Below, piece after piece: positions 9,037-17,097 of a DNA stretch of 64,000 bases. Each line of letters opens with the position of its first letter. The first letter of the stretch is position 1. The position numbers and the translations under genes are program-made. This DNA is from Candidatus Competibacteraceae bacterium (GTDB taxonomy: Bacteria; Pseudomonadota; Gammaproteobacteria; Competibacterales; Competibacteraceae), in contig JADJPA010000001.1 of the NCBI GenBank assembly GCA_016713505.1, forward strand, positions 558,001 to 622,000, written 5' to 3'. Below the pieces are notes generated by a model that was not told the origin of the DNA, made no database searches, and saw only the letters and a list, made by a program, of their open reading frames with translations.

Positions 9037-10221
9037 CTAATGCTGCCCGCCGTCGCCGACCAAGAGGCGATGGGCAACATAAGCCAGCAGGCCGCAGCCG
9101 GCGATGACGCCCGCCATCGGCAGCGCCGAACCCGCGCCGAGCAGCCCGACCGCCGCGCTCGACAGGGTGGCCACCCCAAATTGCAGCGTGCCGAGCAGCG
9201 CCGAAGCGCTACCCGCGCGCGCGCCTTGGTGGGCCAGCGCCAGCGCCATGGCGTTCGGCGCGGTGAAACCCAGGCTGGCGAGATAGCCGAACAGCGGGAT
9301 CAGCAATCCCGGCAAGCCACCCCAGCCGCCGGTCGCCACCGCCAGCAGCACCAGCCCCAACAGTACGGTAGTGCGATTGGCGCGGCGCAGGATCGCCTCG
9401 GCGCTATGGTGCGCCAACAGCCGGCGGTTGATCTGCGAACTCGCGATCAACCCCAGGGCGTTGAACCCGAACAGCCAACCGTAGGCTTGCGCCGGCACGC
9501 CGTAGAGTTCGATGAAGACATGCGGCGAGCCGGTAATATAGGCGAATAGCCCGGCGTGCGCGAAGCCGCCGCTCAAGCTGTAGCCCAAAAAGCCGCGATC
9601 CTTCAATAATTCACTATAGGTCCGCCAGGTCGCGCCGAGACCGCCGCCGGTGGTCTGCGCCGGGCGAGTTTCCGGCAAATAGCGCCAGACCGCCAGCAAG
9701 CAGCTCAGCCCGAACAGCGCCAGTACCATAAAAATGGCGCGCCAGCCGAACAACAGGAGGACTTGGACACCGATCAGCGGCGCGAGGATCGGGGCCAGGC
9801 CCATCACCAGCATCAGCAGCGAATACACGCGCGCCGAGGTTTGGGCGTCGAAGCGGTCGCGGACCACGGCGCGCGCGATCACTACGCCAGCGCAGCCCCC
9901 CGCCGCTTGGACGAAGCGCAGGATCGTCAGCGCGGCGATATCGGGCGCGAGCGCGCAACCGACCGAGGCGATTACGTAGAGAGCCAGACCGGCATACAGC
10001 GGCGGTTTTCGGCCGAAGCGGTCGGCGAGCGGGCCGTGGATTGCCTGACCGAGCGCCAGGCCGACGAAGAAGCTCGCCAAGGTAAATTGCGCGGCGGAAG
10101 GCGCGGTCTCGAAGCCGGCGGCGATGGCCGGCAGGCCGGGCAGATACATGTCGATCGACATGGGCGCGAAGGCGGTCAACGCGCCCAGAATCAGCAGCCA
10201 GGAGAGAGGCGGATTATTCAT
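9037..10221 (-). CDS. Bcr/CflA-family multidrug efflux transporter (MFS)
   Basis: The protein is 394 residues with about twelve membrane segments. The N-terminal signature MSIDMYLPGLPAIAAGF and the loop GPLADRFGRKPPLYAGL are typical of the Bcr/CflA drug:proton antiporters of the major facilitator superfamily, which export compounds across the inner membrane. The ATG at 10221 gives the expected short N-terminus (MNNPPLSWLLILG). It is a single gene convergent with the small secreted protein. No regulator is adjacent, and the drug range cannot be told from sequence. Confidence 0.92.
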   Translation of the reverse strand: MNNPPLSWLLILGALTAFAPMSIDMYLPGLPAIAAGFETAPSAAQFTLASFFVGLALGQAIHGPLADRFGRKPPLYAGLALYVIASVGCALAPDIAALTILRFVQAAGGCAGVVIARAVVRDRFDAQTSARVYSLLMLVMGLAPILAPLIGVQVLLLFGWRAIFMVLALFGLSCLLAVWRYLPETRPAQTTGGGLGATWRTYSELLKDRGFLGYSLSGGFAHAGLFAYITGSPHVFIELYGVPAQAYGWLFGFNALGLIASSQINRRLLAHHSAEAILRRANRTTVLLGLVLLAVATGGWGGLPGLLIPLFGYLASLGFTAPNAMALALAHQGARAGSASALLGTLQFGVATLSSAAVGLLGAGSALPMAGVIAGCGLLAYVAHRLLVGDGGQH

Positions 10222-10310
10222 AAGGAATGGTACGCTTTCCGAGCCGCCTTAACCCAGCAAAACCAAATTTGATCGCGCGCCGCGCGATGTAACCGTTATT
10301 TCGGGCTCCG

Positions 10311-10628
10311 TTACCGCAGGTCGGACCCGAACTGCGGCGGCGGTGGCAGCAGCCCGCCGGAGGGAAAATGCTCTAGCGCCGCCGGATGGTTTTGAAAGGC
10401 GCTGTGCCGGTCGGCTTGGCTGAGGTGGCGGGTGTAGCGCGCCTCGGTAAATAGGCTTAGGTCCGTCAAACCCAGCTCGCGCACCAGCGCCCGGTCGGCG
10501 GAGCGGTCAACGGCCTGCGCGCGTTGCGCCCCATCGATCAGCGTCAGACCGAACAGCGCTAGCAACACCGCGAGCGCGGTCAGCGCGACGGTGGAGGCGC
10601 GGAAGCAAAGGGAAGGTCTGGCGAGCAT
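10311..10628 (-). CDS. Small single-pass membrane or exported protein, unknown
   Basis: This 105-residue protein has one hydrophobic segment at about residues 12-30 (STVALTALAVLLALFGLTLI), followed by a polar part with VRELGLTDLSLFTEARYTRH and a proline-rich end. It is likely a membrane-anchored periplasmic protein. It lies 46 bases downstream of the phosphatase-kinase gene on the same strand and may share its transcript. The family is not one I can name. Confidence 0.6.
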   Translation of the reverse strand: MLARPSLCFRASTVALTALAVLLALFGLTLIDGAQRAQAVDRSADRALVRELGLTDLSLFTEARYTRHLSQADRHSAFQNHPAALEHFPSGGLLPPPPQFGSDLR

Positions 10629-10674
10629 GGAACCATTCTATCAAGCGGGGCGTGGATCGTATCCGTTCGACCGT

Positions 10675-12411
10675 TCAACCCCGATGCAGCCAATAGCTCA
10701 GTACCACGTTAGCCAGCAACGACAACAGCGCCACCGCGCGCCAAAAGCCGGTCGGATTGCGTTCCAGTAAAGGCGGACGGCGCTGGTCGCTGAATTCGAC
10801 ATTGGGATGGCTCAGATCGTAGAGCAATTCTGTCTCCACCGTATAGCGGCGGGCGGGATCGGGACGCACCGCTTTTTCCAGCGCGCCGTCCACCCACGAC
10901 GGTAAATCTGGCCGTGCGTCGCGGGCGGAACGATAAGGTCGGCGGGCGAGCTGTTTGGCGTCGATCTGGCCGCCGACGGCTTCGCGGTAGGGCAGGCGGC
11001 CGGTCAGCAGTTCGTAGGCGATCACGCCGAAAGCGAACAGATCGGCGCTGGTGGTGGCCAGTTCGCCGCGCAAAACCTCTGGAGCGGTGTAATTGCGGGT
11101 ACCGAGCAGATCGGTTTGCGTGACGACCGAGGCGATTTCCGCCGCCCCGCCGATTTTGACCGAGCCGAAGTCGATCAGACGCAGCGTGCCGTGCCGGTCG
11201 ATGTGGATGTTCTCCGGCTTTAGATCCCGATGCAGCATGTCCAGCCGATGGAAAGCGCGGATGCCGCGCGCGATCTGCTCCAGGATGGCCCGCGCTTCGG
11301 TCAAGGACGGATGCGGATGGGCGGCCATCCACTGGCGCAGGGTCTGGCCTTCCAGATACTCCAGGATGTGATAAAGGAAGCGCCGCCGTCGGCTGGGCGG
11401 GATCACTTTCAGGACGTGCGGGCTGTCGATGCGGCGGCCGACCCATTCTTCTTGGCGGAACCGTTCCAGATAACCGGGATCGTCCTCGAAATTGACCGAC
11501 GGCGTTTTCAGCGCGACCTGTTGGCCGGATTCGGTATCGAGCGCCAGGTAAAGCTGGCTGGTGGGGCTGGCGTGCAACTCGCGCAGGATGCGGTAGCCGT
11601 CCAGCATCATGCCCGGCTCCAGCGGCGGCGGCATCGGCAATTCGGTCAGTTCTTGAAAGACCGATTCGGCGTCCGGGGACGGCAGCGCGTCGATGCGCAG
11701 CAACTGACAGGTCAGATTATCGGGGCTGCCAGCGGCGCGGGCGGCGGCGGTCAGGGCGCGACAGGCGGCGTCGAGATTGTCGCCCGCTGTCGCCAGGATC
11801 GGTTTGATGCGGTTTGGCGGTAGGTAGCCGTGAACCCCATCGGTGGTGAATAAATACCCATCGCCGACCTCGACCGGCAGGCTACGGTAGTCGATTTCCA
11901 AATGGGCATCGACGCCGAGCGCCCGATTGAGATAAACCCGTTCTTGGCTGACCCAGTGGTGATGATCCTCGGTCAAAGGTTCCAGCGTCGCCTCGCGCCA
12001 GCGCCAAATGCGGGTGTCGCCGATGTGAAAAAGGTGCGCGGTGGTGGATTTCAGCACCAAGGCGCTGAAGGTGGTGACCATGCCGCGCGAAGGGTCTAGC
12101 AAGCTCGAACCCTGGCCGTACAACCAGCGGTTGAGGGCGCTCAACACCCGTCCGCCGGCATGGCGCACCGTCCAGGAATCGGGCGTGGCGAAGTAATCGT
12201 TGAGGAAGTTCTTGACCGCATATTCGGCGGCGAGCCGGGCCGATTCGCTGGAACTCATCCCGTCGGCGATGGCGAAGGCCGCACCCTTCAACTTCAGCGT
12301 TTCGCCTTCGGGAATCAGTGCACCGTAAAAATCGTCATTGGTGGTTTTAGCGCCTCGGTCGGAAAATTGGCCAAGATGGATTTGCAGGGCGCGGGTCATG
12401 GTGGGGATCAT
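10675..12411 (-). CDS. Bifunctional PP2C phosphatase / Ser-Thr protein kinase, membrane-anchored
   Basis: The 578-residue protein joins two signalling enzymes. Residues 1 to about 240 are a PP2C phosphatase (FAIADGMSSSESARLAAEYA, FHIGDTRIWRW, FTTDGVHGYL, GSPDNLTCQLL). Residues from about 265 to 530 are a Hanks-type kinase (VALKTP with the ATP lysine, LHRDLKPENIHI, LIDFGSVK, GTRNYTAPEVL). The last 25 residues are a membrane anchor. Genes of this kind are known beside narK/nirBD/nasA in pseudomonads and relatives, and here narK and nirB-nirD-nasA follow within 5 kb. The substrate is not known from sequence. The ATG at 12411 is used; a second ATG lies four codons later, and neither has a strong ribosome site. 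Two decayed copies of its 5' end occur elsewhere in the window (14405-14452 and 23187-23240). Confidence 0.92.
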   Translation of the reverse strand: MIPTMTRALQIHLGQFSDRGAKTTNDDFYGALIPEGETLKLKGAAFAIADGMSSSESARLAAEYAVKNFLNDYFATPDSWTVRHAGGRVLSALNRWLYGQGSSLLDPSRGMVTTFSALVLKSTTAHLFHIGDTRIWRWREATLEPLTEDHHHWVSQERVYLNRALGVDAHLEIDYRSLPVEVGDGYLFTTDGVHGYLPPNRIKPILATAGDNLDAACRALTAAARAAGSPDNLTCQLLRIDALPSPDAESVFQELTELPMPPPLEPGMMLDGYRILRELHASPTSQLYLALDTESGQQVALKTPSVNFEDDPGYLERFRQEEWVGRRIDSPHVLKVIPPSRRRRFLYHILEYLEGQTLRQWMAAHPHPSLTEARAILEQIARGIRAFHRLDMLHRDLKPENIHIDRHGTLRLIDFGSVKIGGAAEIASVVTQTDLLGTRNYTAPEVLRGELATTSADLFAFGVIAYELLTGRLPYREAVGGQIDAKQLARRPYRSARDARPDLPSWVDGALEKAVRPDPARRYTVETELLYDLSHPNVEFSDQRRPPLLERNPTGFWRAVALLSLLANVVLSYWLHRG

Positions 12412-12596
12412 CTAAGCCGCATTCCGCCAGTAGTCAGCCAACTGCGTTCTGTGGCTTGCGCCAGTCATTAGGAACGATAGACTTAATCACGGAACATAAA
12501 GTTTTATATAAGGCGACACATAACTAAACTACTACTGAAATTTGTATTCCACGAATCAATTCACCGGTGCAGTATGAGGTCACCTTGATATCTTTT

Positions 12597-13133
12597 TTAG
12601 GTTGCTGTCATTAACTTTCGCCTACGCCATCCAGTACTAAAATTCAACTCGTTAAGCAAATTAAAATTATTTATGCAACGAACATTAAGGTTGCGGCATA
12701 CATCTGGGACTCGCCGATTCGCTCGTTGTCTACTCGGTTTCGATACCTCTGTTGAAACGATTGTGCGTTCCAAGGTGTTAACGTATGCATATGCGATAAG
12801 GAAAGGATCTCTACCGATTTTCTCTATCTCATCATCGGTTAAATCTGCCGCATATCCAGTTCCCGTAACATGTGCAACCAAAGCTGGGTCTACTTCTTCA
12901 TCCAAAAGCAGTGCCGCGCGGATTTCTGGAGTGGCGGCCCATTCCGAAAGTTCATCCCGAGTACCATCAGCCTTTCTCGCTTCTTCGAATTCTTCATATA
13001 TCTCGAGTGGAACTTTGATGTTGCCGATCTCCCCTTGATATTGAATCCACTCCCAGAATTCCGGTACCCGTTGGAACTGAAAATAGTCACGCTTGGCGTC
13101 AATGAGCGTATTAGCATCAAGGAGGTATAGCAC
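12597..13133 (-). CDS. DUF4411 PIN-like toxin
   Basis: This 178-residue protein starts MLYLLDANTLIDAKRDYF, the acidic N-terminal motif of the DUF4411 branch of PIN-like nucleases. Further acidic residues follow (DPFLIAYA). PIN-type toxins cut RNA. It starts 5 bases after the stop of the Xre/ImmA-IrrE gene, and DUF4411 genes are often found next to such genes, so the two form a candidate type II toxin-antitoxin pair. The base composition is more AT-rich than the flanking nitrate genes, which fits acquisition by transfer. Confidence 0.85.
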   Translation of the reverse strand: MLYLLDANTLIDAKRDYFQFQRVPEFWEWIQYQGEIGNIKVPLEIYEEFEEARKADGTRDELSEWAATPEIRAALLLDEEVDPALVAHVTGTGYAADLTDDEIEKIGRDPFLIAYAYVNTLERTIVSTEVSKPSRQRANRRVPDVCRNLNVRCINNFNLLNELNFSTGWRRRKLMTAT

Positions 13134-13138
13134 AATAC

Positions 13139-14335
13139 CTATACCAGTTGAGTTTCGTTAAAAAGTTTCTCAATCTTCAAAGCGCGAACACCTAAGACCG
13201 TCGCAACACGAGTAGTTGATAGTTCTCCCGACCTAAGGAGACGTTCTGATGTGTCGATTAAGGCAGCCCCAAGTCGATTTCGTTTCAGAACATAGTAAGA
13301 TGGGCCACCATTGCCACTTCGATCCTTGGCTTTTTGTTTCTCCCTTTGTGCGGACCAACGCTCATAAAAAATTTTGCTCAATTCGTTGAATTGCTGCTGA
13401 TCAATCGCTTTTCGGCGAAACAGACGAAATGCAACAAGACGCGAACTCACTTTCCAATTAGAAGCAAAGCTATCGATCGCGTTAATCGCACTTTCTCGCC
13501 CTTGGAGAGCGACATAGTTGAACCTATTCTCTAACTCGATTTCGGGAAGCAATATCTCAGACGCAACCTCATTACAGAATTTTTCGAGGGTACGCTCGAT
13601 GCTTCCTCCACTTATACCTGTCTTGCCAAGCCAGAGGTGAGCAACTTCATGAAGCAATGTTACAGACCAAGCCAATTTGGCATCCTGATCATTTATAACA
13701 ATAAAAGGGGCAATATCATCGGATAAAGCGAAACCTCTAAAAACCTCGGTACTTAAATTTGTGTGATGACTACCAAGATTTCCAAGCAGTAATGTGAACA
13801 CACCGGCACCTTCTACGCATGCCCGCAAATACTTGAAAGCGTCATCCTGTGTTCTAAAACTTCGATACTTCTTTTGATCGAAACCAAATGATTTTTGAAT
13901 TTGCTCAACCAAGCTTTGAGTACCTGCCCTGATGTCATACGATCCTACAAAGGCAAGTGCTTCACGGTCCTTTGCCGATATAAGTGCGTCCTTAACTATT
14001 TCTTGCCGAGCTTGTACGTTTCGTACCAATGCATCTACTAATGCATTTTGTGACGGATCAACATCGTGAGTTAATGTCCGGAAATCTTCCCCACGATTCC
14101 CGTGCCGAGGAGGCTCATTTAAATAAAAAGTTAGAAGTGGGCGTCGATACTGTTTTGCCATCTTGATCAGGAGGGCACGCGAAGGTGGCTGCTCACCTTT
14201 CTCATATGCTTGCAGCTTCTGTTCAGCAGACGAGGTTTTGGAATCAGTAAAAGAAAGCTTGTGAGAGGCGGTGGATAGGTCGAAACCTGCGGATTCCCGC
14301 GCCCAAACGAGTATCTGTGGATTTACGTGCGGCAT
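13139..14335 (-). CDS. Xre helix-turn-helix / ImmA-IrrE metallopeptidase, antitoxin partner
   Basis: The protein is 398 residues. Residues 1-70 form an Xre-type DNA-binding domain (LQAYEKGEQPPSRALLIKMAK). The zinc metallopeptidase motif HEVAHLW is at 229-235, as in the ImmA/IrrE family. Such proteins often serve as antitoxin and autorepressor for PIN-type toxins, and the DUF4411 gene follows after only 5 bases. The gene is AT-rich relative to its surroundings. About 70 bases upstream is a decayed copy of the start of the phosphatase-kinase gene. Confidence 0.88.
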   Translation of the reverse strand: MPHVNPQILVWARESAGFDLSTASHKLSFTDSKTSSAEQKLQAYEKGEQPPSRALLIKMAKQYRRPLLTFYLNEPPRHGNRGEDFRTLTHDVDPSQNALVDALVRNVQARQEIVKDALISAKDREALAFVGSYDIRAGTQSLVEQIQKSFGFDQKKYRSFRTQDDAFKYLRACVEGAGVFTLLLGNLGSHHTNLSTEVFRGFALSDDIAPFIVINDQDAKLAWSVTLLHEVAHLWLGKTGISGGSIERTLEKFCNEVASEILLPEIELENRFNYVALQGRESAINAIDSFASNWKVSSRLVAFRLFRRKAIDQQQFNELSKIFYERWSAQREKQKAKDRSGNGGPSYYVLKRNRLGAALIDTSERLLRSGELSTTRVATVLGVRALKIEKLFNETQLV

Positions 14336-14404
14336 AGCTCTTACTGCTAAGTTGCCTTCATATAGCTCAATCTACTCATTCTACAGAAGATAGCTTCGAA
14401 GAAG

Positions 14405-14452
14405 CGCCTAAATCAGAAATTAGCCAAGATGAATTTGCAGGGTGGAAGTCAT
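14405..14452 (-). pseudogene. Decayed copy of the 5' end of the PP2C-kinase gene
   Basis: On the minus strand this reads ATG, then codons for T-S-T-L-Q-I-H-L-G, then a stop, and then a shifted continuation. It closely matches the start of the phosphatase-kinase gene at 12411 (MTRALQIHLGQFSDRGA): 22 of 24 bases from CTGCAAAT onward agree, and homology continues to GGCGCT. It has a nonsense change and a small gap, so it is not functional. Together with the intact start it forms a direct repeat that brackets the DUF4411/ImmA module. Confidence 0.65.
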
Positions 14453-14473
14453 CGATTCAAGATCGTCAAGCCC

Positions 14474-14797
14474 TCAGAGCAAGACCTCAAGGCCCTTTCG
14501 ATCCAGCAGGTTAAGCAGTTTAAGCGAGGGGCCGCTGGGCTGCTTGTCGCCGATTTCCCACTGCCGTACCGTGGACAAACTGGTGTTGAGTACCGCCGCG
14601 AACACGGCTTGGCTGAGGTGGTGACGGTGGCGCAGAGCGCGGATGTGTTCGCTGGAGTAGGTCGGCACCGGCGCTAAACACAGCGCGTCATAGGCGCGCA
14701 TCCGCCGCCGATCGATCAAGCCATTGGCATGTAGATCGGTGGCCGTTTCATGCACGGCGGCCAGAATGGGGCTAGTCGCTTTCGCCTGCTGGGTCAT
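14474..14797 (-). CDS. HigA/NadS-type Xre antitoxin
   Basis: This 107-residue protein carries a helix-turn-helix (IRALRHRHHLSQAVFAAVLN, then TSLSTVRQWEIGDKQPSGPS) of the kind seen in antitoxins of RelE/HigB pairs. It overlaps the end of the upstream toxin gene by 26 bases. The reading frame is intact, while its toxin partner is frameshifted. It could still act as a local repressor. Confidence 0.85.
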   Translation of the reverse strand: MTQQAKATSPILAAVHETATDLHANGLIDRRRMRAYDALCLAPVPTYSSEHIRALRHRHHLSQAVFAAVLNTSLSTVRQWEIGDKQPSGPSLKLLNLLDRKGLEVLL

Positions 14798-15166
14798 GAC
14801 AAATTTCCACTAAAATATTCGTTTCGACTTGGCGGTCAAGCTCACCTGAAGAGAGCTTCAATAAATCCGTGGTGAGGGCTTGCAACGCCTCTAATTCCTT
14901 GATGGTCACGTTAGCACGAACGTTCTTCTCGAAACCGAATACAGAAAACCAGCGGTCGTTTTTGTTGGTCGCCAACAGGGTGCGGGTTCCGCCGCTTTTG
15001 CCTCGACCCGGCAGAGCAACGCGCTTTTTAAGACGCCCCCACCGAGATCAGCGTCGATCAAGCCGCCCGCCATTTCACGCACTGCGTCGCACAGAGCGTT
15101 ATCATTCAGCTCGGTCTTGCGCATCCAGCGCGTGAAGTAGCGGGTCTTGAATACACGTTTCATCAC
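14772..15166 (-). pseudogene. RelE/HigB-type toxin, frameshifted
   Basis: Two overlapping frames together give one complete toxin-like protein. The first (start 15166 or 15163) reads MKRVFKTRYFTRWMRKTEL and on to DADLGGGVLK. The second continues LLATNKNDRWFSVFGFEKN and on to ICHDPAGESD. The junction is an A5 run (15025-15029, minus strand). One more A, or a -1 slip, would give VLKKRVALPGRGKSGGTRTL, which matches the family. The simplest view is a one-base loss that inactivates the toxin, with its antitoxin still intact downstream. Programmed frameshifting or a sequence error cannot be excluded. Confidence 0.75.
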
Positions 15167-15279
15167 CTAGTAACTATATCACTTAGTGTATTTTTCGCTA
15201 TCCTCTGGCGAGTTTGTTCGTCTGATCGGAGCATAGGCTGAGACGAAATGCGCTGTGGTACCTGTTGGAATCATGTCAA

Positions 15280-16746
15280 TCAAGCCACATCAATCAACTG
15301 CACCGTGCCATCCGGCAACACTTCGGCGATCTGACCGGCCGGTTCGTCGAGCCATTGGACGATGGCCAGCGCCACCACAGCGGTACAGGCGATCACCAAG
15401 AAGAAGATGGCCGGCGTCACGAAAGACAGCACCGTTAAAAACGCCACGCTGCCGACGTTGCCGTAAGCGCCGGTGATACCGGCGATCTGGCCGGTCAGGC
15501 GGCGCTTGATCAGCGGCGCGATGCCGTACACCGCCCCGCATCCCGCCTGCACGAAGAACGAGCACAGCACGGTCGCGGTCACCGCTGCCCACAGCGGCCA
15601 CTCGCCCATGAAGCTCATGGCGAAATACCCAATGGCGGTGCCCATCATCACCAAACTCATGGTGCGCTTGCGGCCGATCCGATCCGAAATCAAACCGCCA
15701 GCGGGGCGAGCGATGAGGTTCATGATGGCAAAGCTGGAGCCGACCAAGCCCGCTTGCACCAGAGTCAAGCTATATAAATCCTTGAAATACAGCGGCAGCA
15801 TCGACACCACTGCGATCTCGGAACCGAACGACACCGCGTAGGCCAAGGACAAAATCGCCACCTGCTTGAACTTATAGCGGTGGATCTCCGGCACGGTCTG
15901 ACCGGCCAGAACCTCGCGGTTGACGCTCAGGCACTGCCATAGATTCCAAGCCAGCAACGCCGCCAGCGCGATATAGATCAGCAGCGCGGTATCGTCGCCG
16001 ATCAGCTTAAGGCCAGCGGGTGACAGCTTCCAGGTCAACACCACGAGCGCCGCCGTCATCGGGATTTGCATAAAGATATACAGCGCCAGATCACCGCGGC
16101 TGGTGACTTCCATTGCGCCGAGCTTTTTCGGTTTGAAGTAGGTCGAGCCTTTTGGCGTATCGCTGGCTAGCCGGTAGAAAATCACCGCATAAACCAGCGC
16201 AATCGCGCCGGTCGTCGCTACCGCCCAACGCCAAGCGTCCGGGCCGCCATACGCCAGCGCGACCAACGGCAACGACAGCGCCGCCGCCGCCGAACCGAAG
16301 TTGCCCCAGCCGCCGTAGATGCCTTCCGCAAAACCGACTTGCTTGGCCGGAAACCATTCAGAAATCAAGCGGATGCCGATGACGAAGCTCGCGCCGACGC
16401 AGCCGAGCAGCAAGCGGCTCAAAGCTAGCATTTCATAGCTATCGGCGAAGGCGAAGAAGAAACACAGCGCCCCACAGACCGCCAGTAACGCGGAATACAT
16501 GATCCGAGGGCCGAATTTATCGACCAGCATCCCGACCAGAATCCGCACCGGGATGGTCAGCGCCACGTTCAGAATCAGCAGCGCCTTGACCTGCGCGTCG
16601 GTCAGTTGAAACGTTTCGCGGATCGAGGCCAGCAACGGCGCGTGGTTGAACCACATCACGAAGCTGATGAAAAACGCCAGCCAACTGAGATGCAGGATGC
16701 GGATGTTGCCGCTAAAGGACAGCAGATTGAGTTTGGGAACGCTCAT
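15280..16746 (-). CDS. narK: NarK/NasA-type nitrate/nitrite MFS transporter
   Basis: The protein is 488 residues from the chosen start, with about twelve membrane segments. It has the two nitrate-signature regions of the family, GIYGGWGNFGSAAAAL and GAYGNVGSVAFLT. It brings nitrate into the cell for the NasA and NirBD enzymes encoded divergently. I prefer the ATG at 16746 because it follows an AGGAG ribosome site at good spacing; a longer reading from 16791 adds 15 unlikely residues. About 350 bases separate it from nirB. Confidence 0.92.
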   Translation of the reverse strand: MSVPKLNLLSFSGNIRILHLSWLAFFISFVMWFNHAPLLASIRETFQLTDAQVKALLILNVALTIPVRILVGMLVDKFGPRIMYSALLAVCGALCFFFAFADSYEMLALSRLLLGCVGASFVIGIRLISEWFPAKQVGFAEGIYGGWGNFGSAAAALSLPLVALAYGGPDAWRWAVATTGAIALVYAVIFYRLASDTPKGSTYFKPKKLGAMEVTSRGDLALYIFMQIPMTAALVVLTWKLSPAGLKLIGDDTALLIYIALAALLAWNLWQCLSVNREVLAGQTVPEIHRYKFKQVAILSLAYAVSFGSEIAVVSMLPLYFKDLYSLTLVQAGLVGSSFAIMNLIARPAGGLISDRIGRKRTMSLVMMGTAIGYFAMSFMGEWPLWAAVTATVLCSFFVQAGCGAVYGIAPLIKRRLTGQIAGITGAYGNVGSVAFLTVLSFVTPAIFFLVIACTAVVALAIVQWLDEPAGQIAEVLPDGTVQLIDVA

Positions 16747-16877
16747 AACGGACGACTCCTGTCGGGTAAAAGACGAAAGCCGCCCTAGCAACGCTTGGGC
16801 CAGAATCGGGAATAGCCTGATGGTCAGCGAGTTAGCGCAATCCGGACGGTTGGCGACGCCAGCGGCCGGTGATGCGC

Positions 16878-16894
16878 TGCATCAAAGCGGAGCA
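16878..16894 (+). promoter_or_regulatory. Candidate NtrC-binding site upstream of nirB
   Basis: TGCATCAAAGCGGAGCA matches 11 of the 14 fixed positions of the NtrC consensus TGCACCANNNTGGTGCA. It sits about 150 bases upstream of the start site implied by the sigma-54 promoter, a normal enhancer distance. The match is imperfect, so confidence is modest. Confidence 0.35.
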
Positions 16895-17010
16895 ATTTCT
16901 TAAGCAACGTTCAATCCTGGTGCGAAGGCGCTGGAGCGCACTGGCTGAAATCGGCGTTTCAGTCAGAATAAATTATATAAATATTAATTATTTAATCTTA
17001 ATCATTGGAG

Positions 17011-17025
17011 TGGCATGGAATGTGC
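17011..17025 (+). promoter_or_regulatory. Candidate sigma-54 (-24/-12) promoter for nirB
   Basis: TGGCAT-GGAAT-GTGC fits the sigma-54 pattern TGGCAC-N5-TTGC with the correct GG-to-GC spacing. It would start transcription near 17037, about 60 bases before the nirB ATG. Assimilatory nitrate genes are commonly under nitrogen control, so the location makes sense. Confidence 0.5.
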
Positions 17026-17097
17026 CAAGGCCCTATCAAGTCTATTGGCGGCCGGCGGCGCTTGCGCCGTCGCCGCATTATTCAGAGGTCATATCCG

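Larger units (their letters stand above)
16747..17097. other. Divergent narK-nirB control region
   Basis: This 351-base non-coding region lies between the outward-facing narK and nirB genes. It holds a candidate NtrC-like site (16878-16894), an AT-rich stretch around 16970-17000 suitable for bending or an UP element, and a candidate sigma-54 promoter (17011-17025) facing nirB. I could not choose a promoter for narK with confidence. Confidence 0.5.
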
